Positions 44,501 through 53,900 are shown, counted from the stretch's first letter. The stretch is DNA of 64,000 nucleotides from Ruminococcus sp. UBA4240 (GCA_002395525.1 DGXE01000005.1:50233-114232), one strand, 5' to 3'. Made by a program: numbers and translations. The notes: a model not told the origin generated them from the letters alone.

Positions 44501-45142
44501 GTCAGGTATCGTTATTGATGTAAGTTTGCTGCAATCAGAGAACGCATAATCGCCTATGCTTGTAACATTTTTGGACATCTTTACTGATGTCAGGCTTGTG
44601 CATTCATCGAACGCACTATTACCTATGCTTGTAACGCTGTCGGGTATCTCTATTGATGTAAGACCTGTGCATGATTCGAACGCACTATTACCTATGCTTT
44701 CAACGCTGTCGGGTATCGTTATTGATGTAAGGCTTGTGCATTCATCGAACGCACTATTACCTATGCTTTCAACGCTGTCGGGTATCTCTATTGATGTAAG
44801 GCTTGTGCAGCCAGAGAACGCATAATTGCCGATAGAAGTGACACCGTTTTCGATCACAACAGAGGTGATTTCGTCTGCATAGCTATACCACTGCGAGGTT
44901 ACAACTCCTTTCTTATATTCATAATCATACATTTCCCCCATGCCGCTGATAGTCAGCTTGCCAGCATCGTCAAGCGACCATTTGGCATTATCTCCGCACT
45001 CACCGGAATATTCTTCATCAGCGCTTGCCGTTATCGCCATACCTCCGAACATATCAGCAACAGGCTTGATAGGAGCATTCCCCGACACTATGAGCAGTGC
45101 CGCCGCAGCCGCAAGAGCCTTTTTCCAAAGCATTCCTTTCAT
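41549..45142 (-). CDS. BspA-like leucine-rich-repeat surface protein
   Basis: About 1197 residues. Signal peptide WKKALAAAAALLIVSG, then three modules. Each opens with CGxxAxWxxDxxxGKLTISGxG and WYxYxDxITSVxIENG (near residues 48, 429 and 690) and continues into TpLRR/BspA repeats of 23 residues with the consensus LTSITIPDSVTSIGxxAFxxC. A PHTTVCYVP-type segment with a Cys pair closes each module. The last ~290 residues form a shared C-terminal domain (SIGVNFFVELENALLTSDTA). BspA-type proteins bind host or microbial surfaces. No sortase motif. ATG 45142 suits AAAGGAG better than ATG 45148. Confidence 0.9.
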   Translation of the reverse strand: MKGMLWKKALAAAAALLIVSGNAPIKPVADMFGGMAITASADEEYSGECGDNAKWSLDDAGKLTISGMGEMYDYEYKKGVVTSQWYSYADEITSVVIENGVTSIGNYAFSGCTSLTSIEIPDSVESIGNSAFDECTSLTSITIPDSVESIGNSAFESCTGLTSIEIPDSVTSIGNSAFDECTSLTSVKMSKNVTSIGDYAFSDCSKLTSITIPDSVTSIGEKAFYNCISLTSITIPDSVTSIGDLAFSYCTNLTSVKMSKNVTSIGNSAFSDCTSLTSIKIPDSVTSIGNYVFCNCSKLTSITIPDSVESIGEEAFSGCESLTSITIPDSVTSIGEKAFSGCESLTSITIPVSVTSIGEEAFYGCTGIKDVYCYANPANLTWKDSYCDDFIETPPHTTVCYVPKEYLDTYTSETFSDVNVTFKAEAMDKCGDHAYWCFDSKTGKLTISGTGTMNDFEYGTRPWYDYKDNITSVVIENGVTSIGNSAFDGCAALTLVTISDSVTSIGQSAFESCTGLTSIEIPDRVTSIGQSAFDGCAALTSVTISDSVISIGNWAFSDCTSLTSIKIPDSVTSIGNYAFYNCSKLTSITIPDSVTSIGECVFYNCTSLESITIPVSVTSIGEDAFFNCMITDVYCYANPANLTWKDSYCDDFIETPPHTTVCYVPKEYLETYEENFGDVNVTFKAEATDKCGENAFWSFDSETGKLTISGTGAMYNYEDENDVVTSPWYNYADKITSVEIENGITSIGNYAFHSCKLTSITIPDSVTSIGECVFYHCTSLKSVTIPDGVKSIGGYAFSSCESLTSITIPDSVTSIGDYVFYNCTSLESITIPDSVESIGADAFYGCTGITDVYCYADPDKLTWNENGCDDFIKTPEHTTVCHVREEYLGKYNEKFGSSVNVTFAGDLDAVDMGLGEHLYGHSITLDGSIGVNFFVELENALLTSDTAKMVFTVPNGKKTETQTLLVKDVVAKDSNKVVIGSKTYYKFKCSISAKDMASTITAQLVDGDNAGTEYKYSVKAYADYLLSHTQGNAEYAKAAPLVKAMLNYGAYAQKYFNEGTAFEASESVVDVTIPNTFKYNGNASLSDGVTFEGATLSLKSETTLSLYFTGLPDNTTFACGDKEVKTEKNGSYVVARIRGIKAEELENNFTLTFTGGSVTYNAMTYCYNVLNGGSDNVKLQNVVKALYQYAEAASPNS

Positions 45143-45163
45143 TCTCATATCTCCTTTACGCAC

Positions 45164-45301
<138 letters not shown>

Positions 45302-45304
45302 GAG

Positions 45305-45333
45305 AGTATACCGCATCATCATAGCCGTGTCAA
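45305..45333 (-). promoter_or_regulatory. Promoter of the LRR gene
   Basis: Minus strand TTGACA (45328-45333), 17 bases, TATACT (45305-45310); predicted start about 45298, inside the repeat tract. Confidence 0.8.
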
Positions 45334-45475
45334 CCCCTTTTTTTGCTTTTATCTGTAAACTTTCTCAGAAACCCAAGCACATTATACCACATATACGGTA
45401 AATATTCAAGAGGTAAAATGTAAAAAGATAAGGGATTACGCCCTTTGACATCACAAGCTGTCCACCCTGTCACCT

Positions 45476-45599
45476 AAAAAAATCGCCATACCCACAGGGT
45501 ATGACACCCACGGGTATGGCTCAGAGATCAGATAAAACAAAGAAGGTGTAGAACAAAAGAAAGGAGACAACAAAACGGATGTTAACTATTCATAACACC
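45476..45599 (-). ncRNA. Candidate small RNA, about 120 bases
   Basis: Bounded by a consensus promoter (45606-45634) and a terminator (GCCATACCC/GGGTATGGC, 45485-45520, then TTTTTTT). No reading frame longer than a few codons. It has a pyrimidine-rich stretch TCTCCTTTCTTTTG able to pair with ribosome sites. It could also be an attenuated leader, but no gene follows on this strand before the LRR promoter. Confidence 0.5.
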
Positions 45600-45605
45600 A
45601 TGTAT

Positions 45606-45634
45606 ATTATACTCTAAGTTATCAAATTAGTCAA
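45606..45634 (-). promoter_or_regulatory. Promoter of the candidate small RNA
   Basis: Minus strand TTGACT (45629-45634), 17 bases, TATAAT (45606-45611). Confidence 0.7.
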
Positions 45635-45741
45635 TATCCGCAAAAATAAAATTTTTATTTCGCTGATTTGTACAAAAAGCGGTAAACCACATCATACAAT
45701 TTGTACGAAACGTGAAATATTATACATTTTGTATCATAGCA

Positions 45742-46227
45742 TCAGGGGCTTTTCAGCACGGAAGTCCCCCTGCGGGCGCTGCGCACCTCTATCCTGCCAG
45801 ATGCCGTGTCAAACCACAGAGTGCGGGCAAAGCTGTCGCCGATGTCCTGTGCGGCTATGGGTATGCGGCAGGCTGCAAGGGCTCTCTTCACCGCATCCGA
45901 ATTGCGCTGCCCTATGTTGAATGCCGCCGATGCCACCCCGAACATCTGCGCCCCCCCTGCCATCACCGCACACAGGTCAAAGCGCCCTGCCCCTGCCCTG
46001 CACACTGCATCCACCAGGTCGGGCACGGACGTATCCGCATAGCGGCGGCGCTCGGTCGGGGTAAGCTCTGTATATGCCACACTGCTGTCGGGGAGCATGA
46101 TATGCGCCATGCCCCCTATGCCCCGTATCTCATCGTAAAGGCAGACCCCCACGCATGAGCCTAAGGCATAGGTTATGAGCACATCCCCACGGGCAACACT
46201 AAATTGTGCTATATCCACCACGATCAT
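45742..46227 (-). CDS. cheD: Chemoreceptor glutamine deamidase CheD
   Basis: 161 residues. Catalytic triad of CheD is visible: Cys in TYALGSCVGVCLYD, His in GGMAHIMLP, Thr later. Deamidates receptor glutamines and binds CheC to raise its phosphatase activity. Last gene of a cheY-cheC-cheD operon. No receptor, CheA or flagellar gene lies in the window. Confidence 0.94.
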   Translation of the reverse strand: MIVVDIAQFSVARGDVLITYALGSCVGVCLYDEIRGIGGMAHIMLPDSSVAYTELTPTERRRYADTSVPDLVDAVCRAGAGRFDLCAVMAGGAQMFGVASAAFNIGQRNSDAVKRALAACRIPIAAQDIGDSFARTLWFDTASGRIEVRSARRGTSVLKSP

Positions 46228-46262
46228 AACAACATCCCATTATGTTTTTTTGCGGACACAGG

Positions 46263-46907
46263 TCACTTCCCCACCCCAAGCACGCTGAAAATGCGGTTGA
46301 GGGAGGAAAGCTCGGGAATGAATATCATATGGCAGCTTGCCTTCTGCCCTGCATAGCGCTCATACTTATCCGAGAACATAAAGCCGTCGTCTATGAAGAG
46401 CACCTTGCTGCCGTTCACTGCGCTCTCTATGGCGGGCACAGAGAGTATAGCCCCCACCATGTCCACCGTCACATCGGGCACGGACACATCGGCGGAAAGG
46501 CCTGAGAGCTCACATATGGCGTTGAGGTAGGAGCCGGAGAGGATATTGCCTATCTCCTCCACAAAGGATCGCTCAATGTCGTTTAATTCCCCGAAATCCT
46601 CCACCCGGTGGTCAAACACGGTATCCACCATCTTTGTAACAAAGTCACGGCGCAGTATGGTGAGCATCATGCCGCACACAGCGCCTGTCATGCGCACCAT
46701 GATCCCTGCCACCACTTCATCCGGGCCGCCCATGAACTCCATGACCTCCGACACACCCAGCACGGATACATCGGGCACGGCGATATTCACACAGCCCCCG
46801 GAGAACGCCGAAAGGGAAGTAGCCGCATTGCCCTGGCCTATGTTGCCGATCTCACGCAGCACATCGAGCTGTACATCCGTCAGCTCATCAATGGTCACAA
46901 GTGACAT
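46263..46907 (-). CDS. cheC: CheY-P phosphatase CheC
   Basis: 214 residues with the doubled CheC motif: REIGNIGQGNAATSLSAF near residue 15 and VEEIGNILSGSYLNAIC near residue 115, each giving the Glu/Asn pair that removes phosphate from CheY. Lies between cheY and cheD, with short gaps of 15 and 35 bases. Confidence 0.94.
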   Translation of the reverse strand: MSLVTIDELTDVQLDVLREIGNIGQGNAATSLSAFSGGCVNIAVPDVSVLGVSEVMEFMGGPDEVVAGIMVRMTGAVCGMMLTILRRDFVTKMVDTVFDHRVEDFGELNDIERSFVEEIGNILSGSYLNAICELSGLSADVSVPDVTVDMVGAILSVPAIESAVNGSKVLFIDDGFMFSDKYERYAGQKASCHMIFIPELSSLNRIFSVLGVGK

Positions 46908-46922
46908 AACCGCACCCCCCGC

Positions 46923-47294
46923 TCATTCGAGGGATCTTTCCACGGCAGTGAGTATCCTGTCGGGCTTGAAGGGCTTGACTACGAAATCAAGGGCGCCAAG
47001 CTTGATAGCCTCCACCACCATGGACTCCTGACCCATTGCAGAGCACATTATCACCTTTGCAGAAGGGTCTGCCTTCTTTATCTGGTGCAGAGCCTCTATG
47101 CCGCTCATATGGGGCATGGTTATATCCATGATGACAAGAGCCGGATGCTCCTTTGCGTATATCTCACAGGCCTCGTCGCCGTCGCCTGCCTCTATAATAT
47201 CGGCATAGCCCTCTTTTGTAAGGGTATCACGGATGAACTTGCGCATAAATGCCGCATCATCCACTATAAGTATCTTTTTATCCATTTTATCCAC
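46923..47294 (-). CDS. cheY: Chemotaxis response regulator CheY
   Basis: 123 residues, a single receiver domain. Acidic pair in ILIVDDAAFMRK, phosphorylated Asp in LVIMDITMPHMSG, Thr/Ser in VIMCSAMG and Lys in FVVKPFKPDR. Start ATG follows AGGTGG. First gene of the operon; promoter proposed at 47347-47375. Confidence 0.95.
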   Translation of the reverse strand: MDKMDKKILIVDDAAFMRKFIRDTLTKEGYADIIEAGDGDEACEIYAKEHPALVIMDITMPHMSGIEALHQIKKADPSAKVIMCSAMGQESMVVEAIKLGALDFVVKPFKPDRILTAVERSLE

Positions 47295-47346
47295 CTGTTA
47301 GCATGGCGGCATACGGATGCCGCCTGAGGTCACAACTCCTGAGTAT

Positions 47347-47375
47347 ATATTAACATATTCTTATGCAAATTGCAA
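47347..47375 (-). promoter_or_regulatory. Probable promoter of cheY-cheC-cheD
   Basis: Minus strand TTGCAA (47370-47375), 17 bases, TAATAT (47347-47352). A GGCGGCAT/ATGCCGCC hairpin (47305-47324) lies in the leader. No sigma-D-type motif is seen. Confidence 0.45.
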
Positions 47376-47578
47376 TATTATTTTTAAAATTCCTTTAAAT
47401 TTCGTGACGTTGCCACCGTTAAACGTTTAGGATTTGTATTACTTATACTAATGGATGAAAAGCAGGGGGGAGCCTTCCCCTGTGTCATTTGTTTATACAA
47501 AGGGGAATACTGTATGTGTGCACAAAAGCATATTGCAAAATTTAGAGAAAAAAAATTAAAAAAATTTTACAAAACCTC

Positions 47579-47607
47579 TTGACAAAGCAATAACTATAGT
47601 ATATAAT
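47579..47607 (+). promoter_or_regulatory. Promoter of the pilin gene
   Basis: TTGACA (47579-47584), 17 bases, TATAAT (47602-47607). The upstream gap 47376-47578 has nothing recognised. Confidence 0.85.
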
Positions 47608-47613
47608 CATTGC

Positions 47614-47767
47614 AAGGTTAAAAAGATGCGCTGATGCCGGTGTCAGCAGGCTCCCTCTGCCGGAACACGGGGAGCAAGGCATCAGGGAGGCTTTTTTGCA
47701 GCAGCTTTTTTGTAGCAGTATGCAGCAACATTTGCAACAACAAAAGATGTAAAAAGGGGAGATAAAA
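47614..47767 (+). promoter_or_regulatory. Structured leader of the pilin gene
   Basis: An outer stem CTGATGCC/GGCATCAG (47631-47638 with ~47682-47689) encloses GCTCCC/GGGAGC and other competing pairs, then GGAGGCTTTTTT and a second AGCTTTTTT. The order suggests a riboswitch- or attenuator-like element; it does not match the cyclic di-GMP riboswitch cores I know. Confidence 0.4.
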
Positions 47768-48283
47768 ATGTACAGAAAGGAAACAAAGGCGTTCACGCTG
47801 ATAGAGCTTATAGTCGTGATCGCCATCATCGGCGTGCTTGCGGCCATACTGGTGCCCTCAATGGTGGGGTACGTGGGAGCGTCCAAGATAGCCTCCGCCA
47901 ATGCAAATGCAAAGCTTGCCTATTCCACCGCCGCCAACTATGTGACGGACACCGAAGTGGCAGGGTATACCATAAGCGACGATGTTTACAAGGTGTTTTT
48001 GCAGACGGATCACGCCGGGAGCCAGGCCTTTGAGAGAAACGGGCTGGAGCTTCCCGCCGCCCTGCAGTCCATGATGGGCAGCCCCTCGGAGTTTTCGGGA
48101 TATACTATCATGGTGCTGGATGCGGGTCTGTGCAAGGAGGCATTCTGGGCAAAGACCGAGGTTGACCAGTACGTAGGCCACTACCCCGGCGAGACCACCG
48201 CCAAGGGCGAGTATCCCACAGTGGGCGAGAACTGCGGGCTGACCATAACCCAGCCTGTGGACGATGACCAGCTTGACTCATAA
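47768..48283 (+). CDS. Type IV pilin-like protein
   Basis: 171 residues. Class III signal: basic start MYRKETK, then AFTLIELIVVIAIIGVLAAI with the Glu at +5 required for pilin assembly, to be cut and methylated by a prepilin peptidase. The C-terminal ~130 residues are a soluble head of unknown type. No PilB, PilC or PilD is nearby, so this is an orphan subunit. Close to a che operon on the other strand. Confidence 0.88.
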   Translation: MYRKETKAFTLIELIVVIAIIGVLAAILVPSMVGYVGASKIASANANAKLAYSTAANYVTDTEVAGYTISDDVYKVFLQTDHAGSQAFERNGLELPAALQSMMGSPSEFSGYTIMVLDAGLCKEAFWAKTEVDQYVGHYPGETTAKGEYPTVGENCGLTITQPVDDDQLDS

Positions 48284-48311
48284 CAAGTAATAAGTAACAG
48301 ATAGTGTTTTC

Positions 48312-48350
48312 AACTCCCCCTGTACGGTAGAACCGTGCAGGGGGAGTTTT
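48312..48350 (+). terminator. Terminator of the pilin gene
   Basis: Stem AACTCCCCCTG.ACGGT/ACCGT.CAGGGGGAGTT (17 base pairs with one G-T), then TTTT. A short GTAATAA/GTAACAG heptamer run (48287-48300) precedes it. Confidence 0.9.
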
Positions 48351-48432
48351 GTGTCCGGATAAACAGGATGCGCTTATAGATCTGCTTTCCCATATGCAAG
48401 CAGTGAAATATGGTACATCAATTATTTTAAAA

Positions 48433-50514
48433 TCAAATCAGACCAGCTTCTAACAAAAATCGAGCTTCAAGATGTTCTTTGGCAGATACAAAATAGAGAT
48501 ATTTTCTTGCTCTGGATAAAGCTACATAGAACAATCTGCGCTCTTCTTCAATGTCTGTTGCAAGATGATTGGGCCATTCAGAGTCATCAGCATCAAGAAT
48601 GATCACAGCATCATATTCATGTCCTTTTGAACGTGTTGCAGTTACAAGGTGATATTGTATTTCCTGTGTTTCTTTATATCCTTCAGCGGTTTCATCTGAT
48701 GTTCTAAGCCGGCTTCTTTCTCCGGATTTTTTGGCTTTTTCTATGTCACGGTAAAAACCTCTCAGATCACTTCCATATCGTCGGGAGATTTCTGTTAATC
48801 TCATAAATTGAGGTTCTTTATAATGATTATCAATATCTCGTTTATTGAAATCTTTACCCAACCCCTGAAGATTATCAACAGCGCAGACCATAAACTTGTA
48901 TACTGTATCGGCGGCAAGCAGTTTCTCAATCACAGAACAGATTTTTTGAGGTGACATATTTTTTATGTCATCAGGGTAGACTTTGAGAGCTTTTAAGGCA
49001 TCATTAAAACTGTCTGTGTTCTGTTTTGCCAAATAAGCTACAATCTGCTTCTTTTCCTTTGAGCTAATCTGATATTTGCCGATTTTATCACAAATAGTAA
49101 GTATAGATTCTATTGGGTCATCGACATCATTATCCTTGGCACGATACATTATCTGAATAATTTTTTGGAGAGACTGCATCGCTTCACCATCAAATATATC
49201 AATGTCGGCATCTATATGATAAGGGATGTTGTCTGCGCTCAATAACACCTGATAAGGAAACAGAGAGGCTTGTCTCCTTCCGATAAGGGCAATGGAACGA
49301 CATTTTTTCTGGCTAATCAGATTTTTTGCCAGTTTTATTGTAGTATCAATTGATGTTAAAAGCTTTTTCCTGTTTTCAACTTTAACAATAGCCCTGCCTT
49401 TTGCGACAGAACGCATTTCTTTTTGAACACGCTGTTTGTTGTATGATAATAACTTACTTGAGATCTCGACTATTTGCTTTGGAGAGCGGTAATTTGTTTC
49501 AAGAACACAAGTGGTGAATGTGCGTTCAAAATACTTTTCAGGGTAAAGAATATACATTGGTGATGTTCCTCTCCAGCCAAAAATAGCTTGGTCGTCATCC
49601 CCAATAATTGTAAGTGATACCTTGGATTTTCCCTGACTATAATAGGAGCAGGCAGATTTCAATATCGCCATATCCAAAGGGTTGATGTCTTGAAATTCAT
49701 CTACCATTATGTGTGTATATCGTGCTGCCCCCTGTGCGTGCTTGTTTTCGTTGAGTTGAGCTTCAAAATACATTCGAGCCCAATATTTTTGGTCTTCCAA
49801 TGTAAACCGATTGTTCGATTCTATCTGAGCAACAGCCTTTTTCCAAAAATCAAAAAAATCCATTATAGCTGTTTCCTGATTCTTCTTGTCTTTGTTTGCC
49901 AGCCCTTCTATGTGGAGCAACTCATCATATTTGGTATTTAGAGAATCCAATAACCCAACGTCTTTCAAATACTTTATATGATTACGGTATTCAGAACGAG
50001 ACATTGTATGCATGAATCCCATAGATTTAAGATAATCAATGAGATCCATAATAAGAACTGAGTAACGAGCACGACCGTAAGCTGTATTAAAACACGAGGC
50101 TATAAGAGGGTGCTTTTGTATAAGCGGTAATAAGTCATGATTGACAATATTCTGACGTTGCTTTCTGGTGGTAATTAATTCCTTTCCGGATTTCTTTATT
50201 TGTTCCCACCCCCAAGCATTCAGTGTACGCACGGTAACGTGCAGGCCTGAAAAAGCCTCAGACTGCAAACGGTCTTCGAGTTCCTGTTTTGCTGAACGGG
50301 TAAAGGCTACTAAGAGAAATCTCGGAACAGGCAATTCCTTTTCTTTTGAATATTCATGTATATATTTACAACGCCACAGGAGAGAAAAAGTTTTGCCGGA
50401 ACCAGCAGGAGCCAGTAATCTCACATCTTTATTATTTGGGATTTTGCAGAACTTCTTTTGTGCTTGATTGAGACCTGCACTCTTTAACATCTGATCTAAT
50501 TCTGGTGTTGCCAT
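48433..50514 (-). CDS. UvrD/Rep-like superfamily 1 helicase
   Basis: 693 residues. Walker A LLAPAGSGKTFSLLWR at residue ~33, motif Ia-II region YTHIMVDEFQDINPLD (Walker B DEFQD), motif III IGDDDQAIFGWRG, motif IV TNYRSPKQIV and motif VI YVALSRARKYLYF. A 3'-5' DNA helicase or translocase. Clearly more AT-rich than its neighbours with different codon use, so probably acquired. Stand-alone; no nuclease or partner gene beside it. Might serve repair or defence. Confidence 0.88.
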   Translation of the reverse strand: MATPELDQMLKSAGLNQAQKKFCKIPNNKDVRLLAPAGSGKTFSLLWRCKYIHEYSKEKELPVPRFLLVAFTRSAKQELEDRLQSEAFSGLHVTVRTLNAWGWEQIKKSGKELITTRKQRQNIVNHDLLPLIQKHPLIASCFNTAYGRARYSVLIMDLIDYLKSMGFMHTMSRSEYRNHIKYLKDVGLLDSLNTKYDELLHIEGLANKDKKNQETAIMDFFDFWKKAVAQIESNNRFTLEDQKYWARMYFEAQLNENKHAQGAARYTHIMVDEFQDINPLDMAILKSACSYYSQGKSKVSLTIIGDDDQAIFGWRGTSPMYILYPEKYFERTFTTCVLETNYRSPKQIVEISSKLLSYNKQRVQKEMRSVAKGRAIVKVENRKKLLTSIDTTIKLAKNLISQKKCRSIALIGRRQASLFPYQVLLSADNIPYHIDADIDIFDGEAMQSLQKIIQIMYRAKDNDVDDPIESILTICDKIGKYQISSKEKKQIVAYLAKQNTDSFNDALKALKVYPDDIKNMSPQKICSVIEKLLAADTVYKFMVCAVDNLQGLGKDFNKRDIDNHYKEPQFMRLTEISRRYGSDLRGFYRDIEKAKKSGERSRLRTSDETAEGYKETQEIQYHLVTATRSKGHEYDAVIILDADDSEWPNHLATDIEEERRLFYVALSRARKYLYFVSAKEHLEARFLLEAGLI

Positions 50515-50547
50515 AACCGCTCCTCCGTTTTATAGAAGTTTATGTAT

Positions 50548-50576
50548 ATTATATGCTATAACGCATAAAATTTCAA
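50548..50576 (-). promoter_or_regulatory. Promoter of the helicase gene
   Basis: Minus strand TTGAAA (50571-50576), 17 bases, TATAAT (50548-50553). Confidence 0.75.
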
Positions 50577-50680
50577 TATAATTGGGTAATAATTTTTAAA
50601 CTACATCATTCTCGACTTGCACGCAGGGTATAGGAACATCATATTTATACGATAATAAGAGTTAAAATCTGCCAATGCGT

Positions 50681-50756
50681 TTTTGCAGAAAAAGAGCAAG
50701 CCGAGCCGCCCATTCCTCATTCAGCCTTTCTAACCTCTGACTTCTATCCTCTATGT
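50681..50756. repeat. Heptamer-repeat element, degenerate copy 8
   Basis: CATTCCT/CATTCAG/CCTTTCT then CTAACCT/CTGACTT/CTATCCT heptamers (50711-50754), preceded by a TGCAGAAAAAGAGCAAG remnant of the core. Confidence 0.55.
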
Positions 50757-50811
50757 GCAAAATACCCAAATACAAGAGGAAATTTTTTTGTATAGAACAC
50801 TCAAAAATCCG

Positions 50812-50840
50812 TTGACTTAAAATACATTTTTTGTTATAAT
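50812..50840 (+). promoter_or_regulatory. Promoter of the giant coiled-coil gene
   Basis: TTGACT (50812-50817), 17 bases, TATAAT (50835-50840). A small ATCGGA/TCCGAT hairpin lies in the leader. Confidence 0.82.
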
Positions 50841-50914
50841 GTTAATGATTATCGGATACTATGGGCGCAGCCCCTCCGATATGCCTTTATCACAATCGTT
50901 GGGAGGAAATGACA

Positions 50915-53900
50915 GTGGACAGCTATAACGACTATTCCAAATTTGTACAGCTCTGCAACCAGTTTGCAGACCTTTTTGCTGACGCCTATTTCCAGAAGGA
51001 GGCACTTTTCTGCCACCCTCTGAAAGATGGTGTCATTTATGTTCAGTGTACCGATAAAGAGAAGAATACCCATGCACTGGATATCTGCAAGATGGCTGAT
51101 ATGCTCCTTATGAGCCGTGACGGTGAGACCTTCGTGCCCTTTGAGCTTGAAGGCGCCCGCAAGATAGCAGAGGAGAGCCATTACGTCTATCTCACATCCC
51201 TTCTCGGCGGTGAGGCCTTCAAGGCGGCTGACTGGATGATCGACGGCAAGCACGATCAGTTCATCGGCAGCAACGAGGAAAGGCAGAAGGCCATCAAGAA
51301 CGGCAAGTTTGCCGCTGTTACGGGGGATACCAACGTATACCTCCCCTACCGCAAGCTCTCCTGCCCGTTCCTGTATGAAAAGGGCACCATCGAGGATCCC
51401 AAGCTCATCGTAAAGTCCGATGTGAACGACAAGCTTGACAAGTACATCGAGGACAACCTTGCGGAATTTGATCACATAGAGGTCATAGGCGAGACTGAAT
51501 TCGAGGTGCTGGGCTCAAAGATAAAGACCGACCGCAACGAATCCCGCTGCGCCGCACTGGACAAGTCCCTCCCCCTCATCGACAAGCTGATGAAGGCCAT
51601 TGATGAGAATGCCGCCGCATTAAAGGCTGTTGATGACAGCTTCGACAGGAACGCCCTGGTGGCAAAGGCTCTCTGTGCCGCCTCGGACAAGTGCGGTGTC
51701 AAGATCGATGAAAAGCTCTTTGAGGGCGCCGATTCCTCCGAAAAGATGGTGGAGATCCTCAAAAAGTACATAAGCGAGAAGAACAGCTACGGCTTCAAAT
51801 ATGCCCCCGCTGATGAGAAGGCATATGCCGCATCCCTGCGTGCCATAGAGCAGTCCTCCGCCGATATCGAGGTAGTCAAGAAGGATATAGCCTCCCTGCT
51901 CTCCGTAAGGCCTGCAACAGGGGCAGTGTTCAACCTTGCAAGAGCCGCATCCCCCGCTGATGCGGAGGCTGTTGAGAACATATCCGCCTTCTGGGGCGTA
52001 CAGTCCCTTGATGCAAAGGCACTTGCTGAATACTTAGGGAACGCATATCTCCCCGAGGGCGCCAGGGGTGAGGACGGCAAGCTGGTGCTGGAGCCTGCCA
52101 AGGCGAAGATAGTCCTGGAGGAGATAGAAAAGGCAGCCGCACGCTACAAGATAAAGGATGTGCCCGCAGCCGCAGAGCTGAAGGCATACACCGAGAGCGC
52201 AGACAAGGACAGCGCCGCCTTCAGGGAAACTCTGAAAACCGATATAGAAGGCCTTAAAAAGCAGATAACAGACCTTGAAGCACAGAAGACCCAGAAGGAA
52301 ACAGTGCTTGAAGCCCTTGATGCAAAGGAGCCTTCAAAGCTGAAGGAGCTGCGTGACAAGATAGCCGCTGTGGGCAATACAGATGTTGCCGACCTGATAA
52401 AGAAGGTTGACGGGCGCATACTCTCCGCACAGCTTGACGACCTGTCCGCAAAGTTCATGGATATACCCGACAAGACCAAGGCTGACACCCTTGAAAAGGA
52501 GCTTGACACAGGCAAGTATGACGAGGTGTTCAAGCGCCACTTCTCCGACAGGCTGTCCGATGCCCGTGACGGCTTTGCCCGCAAGGAGCTTGATATCCTT
52601 GCCACTGGCATAAAGGGCGCTGACCGCAAGAAATTAGACGACATAGAGACCAAGATAGCTGTCATCAAGTGCAGAGATGCTGTCAAGGCTCCCTACATAA
52701 AGCAGATAGACGACCGTGCCGCAGAGCTTGAAAAGGACGAGGTAAAGAAGGCATTTGAGGGCATCGCCTCCGCTGACAAGGCAAAGGTTGAGAGCCTGAA
52801 AAAGCTTATCGCCGACGGCAGGTACAGAAAGAGCCTTACCGAGGAATACGACAAGCAGCTTGATGCAAGACTTGTTGAGCTTGAAAAGGCTGAGGTGAAG
52901 AAGGCATTCGAGGGCATCGCCGCTGCTGACAAGGCAAAGGTGGAGAGCCTGAAGAAGCTCATCGCAGACGGCAAGTACAAGAAGGAATACACCGACGAAT
53001 ACGTCAAGGCTCTTGACGACAGGCTGGTAGAGCTTGAAAAGGCTGAGGTCAAGAAGGCATTCGAGGGCATAGCCACCGCCGACAAGGCAAAGGTTGAGAG
53101 CCTGAAAAAGCTCATCGCCGACGGCAAGTACAAGAAGGAATACACCGACGAATACGTCAAGGCTCTTGACGACAGGCTTGTTGCCATAGAGAACAAGGCA
53201 TTCACCGACAAGTGCGACACCATACCCAAGATGGACAAGGCCGCTCTTGATGCCATAGTCAAGGAGCTTGAAGCAAGCAAGCTGCCCGCTGACATCACCG
53301 ACAAGTACAAGAAGATGGCAGCTGACCGTGACACAGAGCTCACCAAGGAGAAGATCGCCGGCATATGCAAGGATGTTCCTGCCGCTGACCTTGACAAGCT
53401 GGGTGCAATAGAGAAGCAGCTTGCAGAGGGCAAATTCCCAGAGGAGCTGGTAAAGCCCTTCACCGAGAAGATCGACGCAAGGCGGAAGGAGATATTCCGC
53501 AAGGAGGCAGACACCCTTGCCGCAGATGTGGCAAAGATGGCAAAGGCAGATGCCGCCGCCCTGAAGGAAAAGCTGGCAGACAAGAAGTACGAGGCACAGT
53601 ATGTTGCCAAGTATATCAAGCAGGCTGACGAGCGCATAGACAAGATCGAGAAGGATGCCCTTGCTGCCATGACCAAGGACATCGACAAGCTGAAAAAGGC
53701 TGAGCTTGAAAAGCTTGCCAAGGATATCGAGGCCTACGAGGCACGCAAGGAGAACAAGGCTGAATTTGCGGAGAAGGTACGCGCCGCAGAGATAAAGCTG
53801 ATGAAGGCCGAGCTGGAAAATCTGTCCAAGAATATCCCCAATATGCCCAGGGCAGAGCTTTCAAAGCTGAAGGAGGCACTTTCCGGCGGCGACTTCGACA

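Noticed and set aside
41549..45142. CRISPR-like regular 69-base repeats
   Set aside because: They are codons of leucine-rich repeats in a long open frame.
45580..45620. Twelve-codon plus-strand frame after AAAGGAGA
   Set aside because: Too short, poor spacing and no conserved features.
47614..47700. Cyclic di-GMP riboswitch before the pilin
   Set aside because: The conserved GEMM-I or GEMM-II cores were looked for by eye and not found, so only an unnamed structured leader is claimed.
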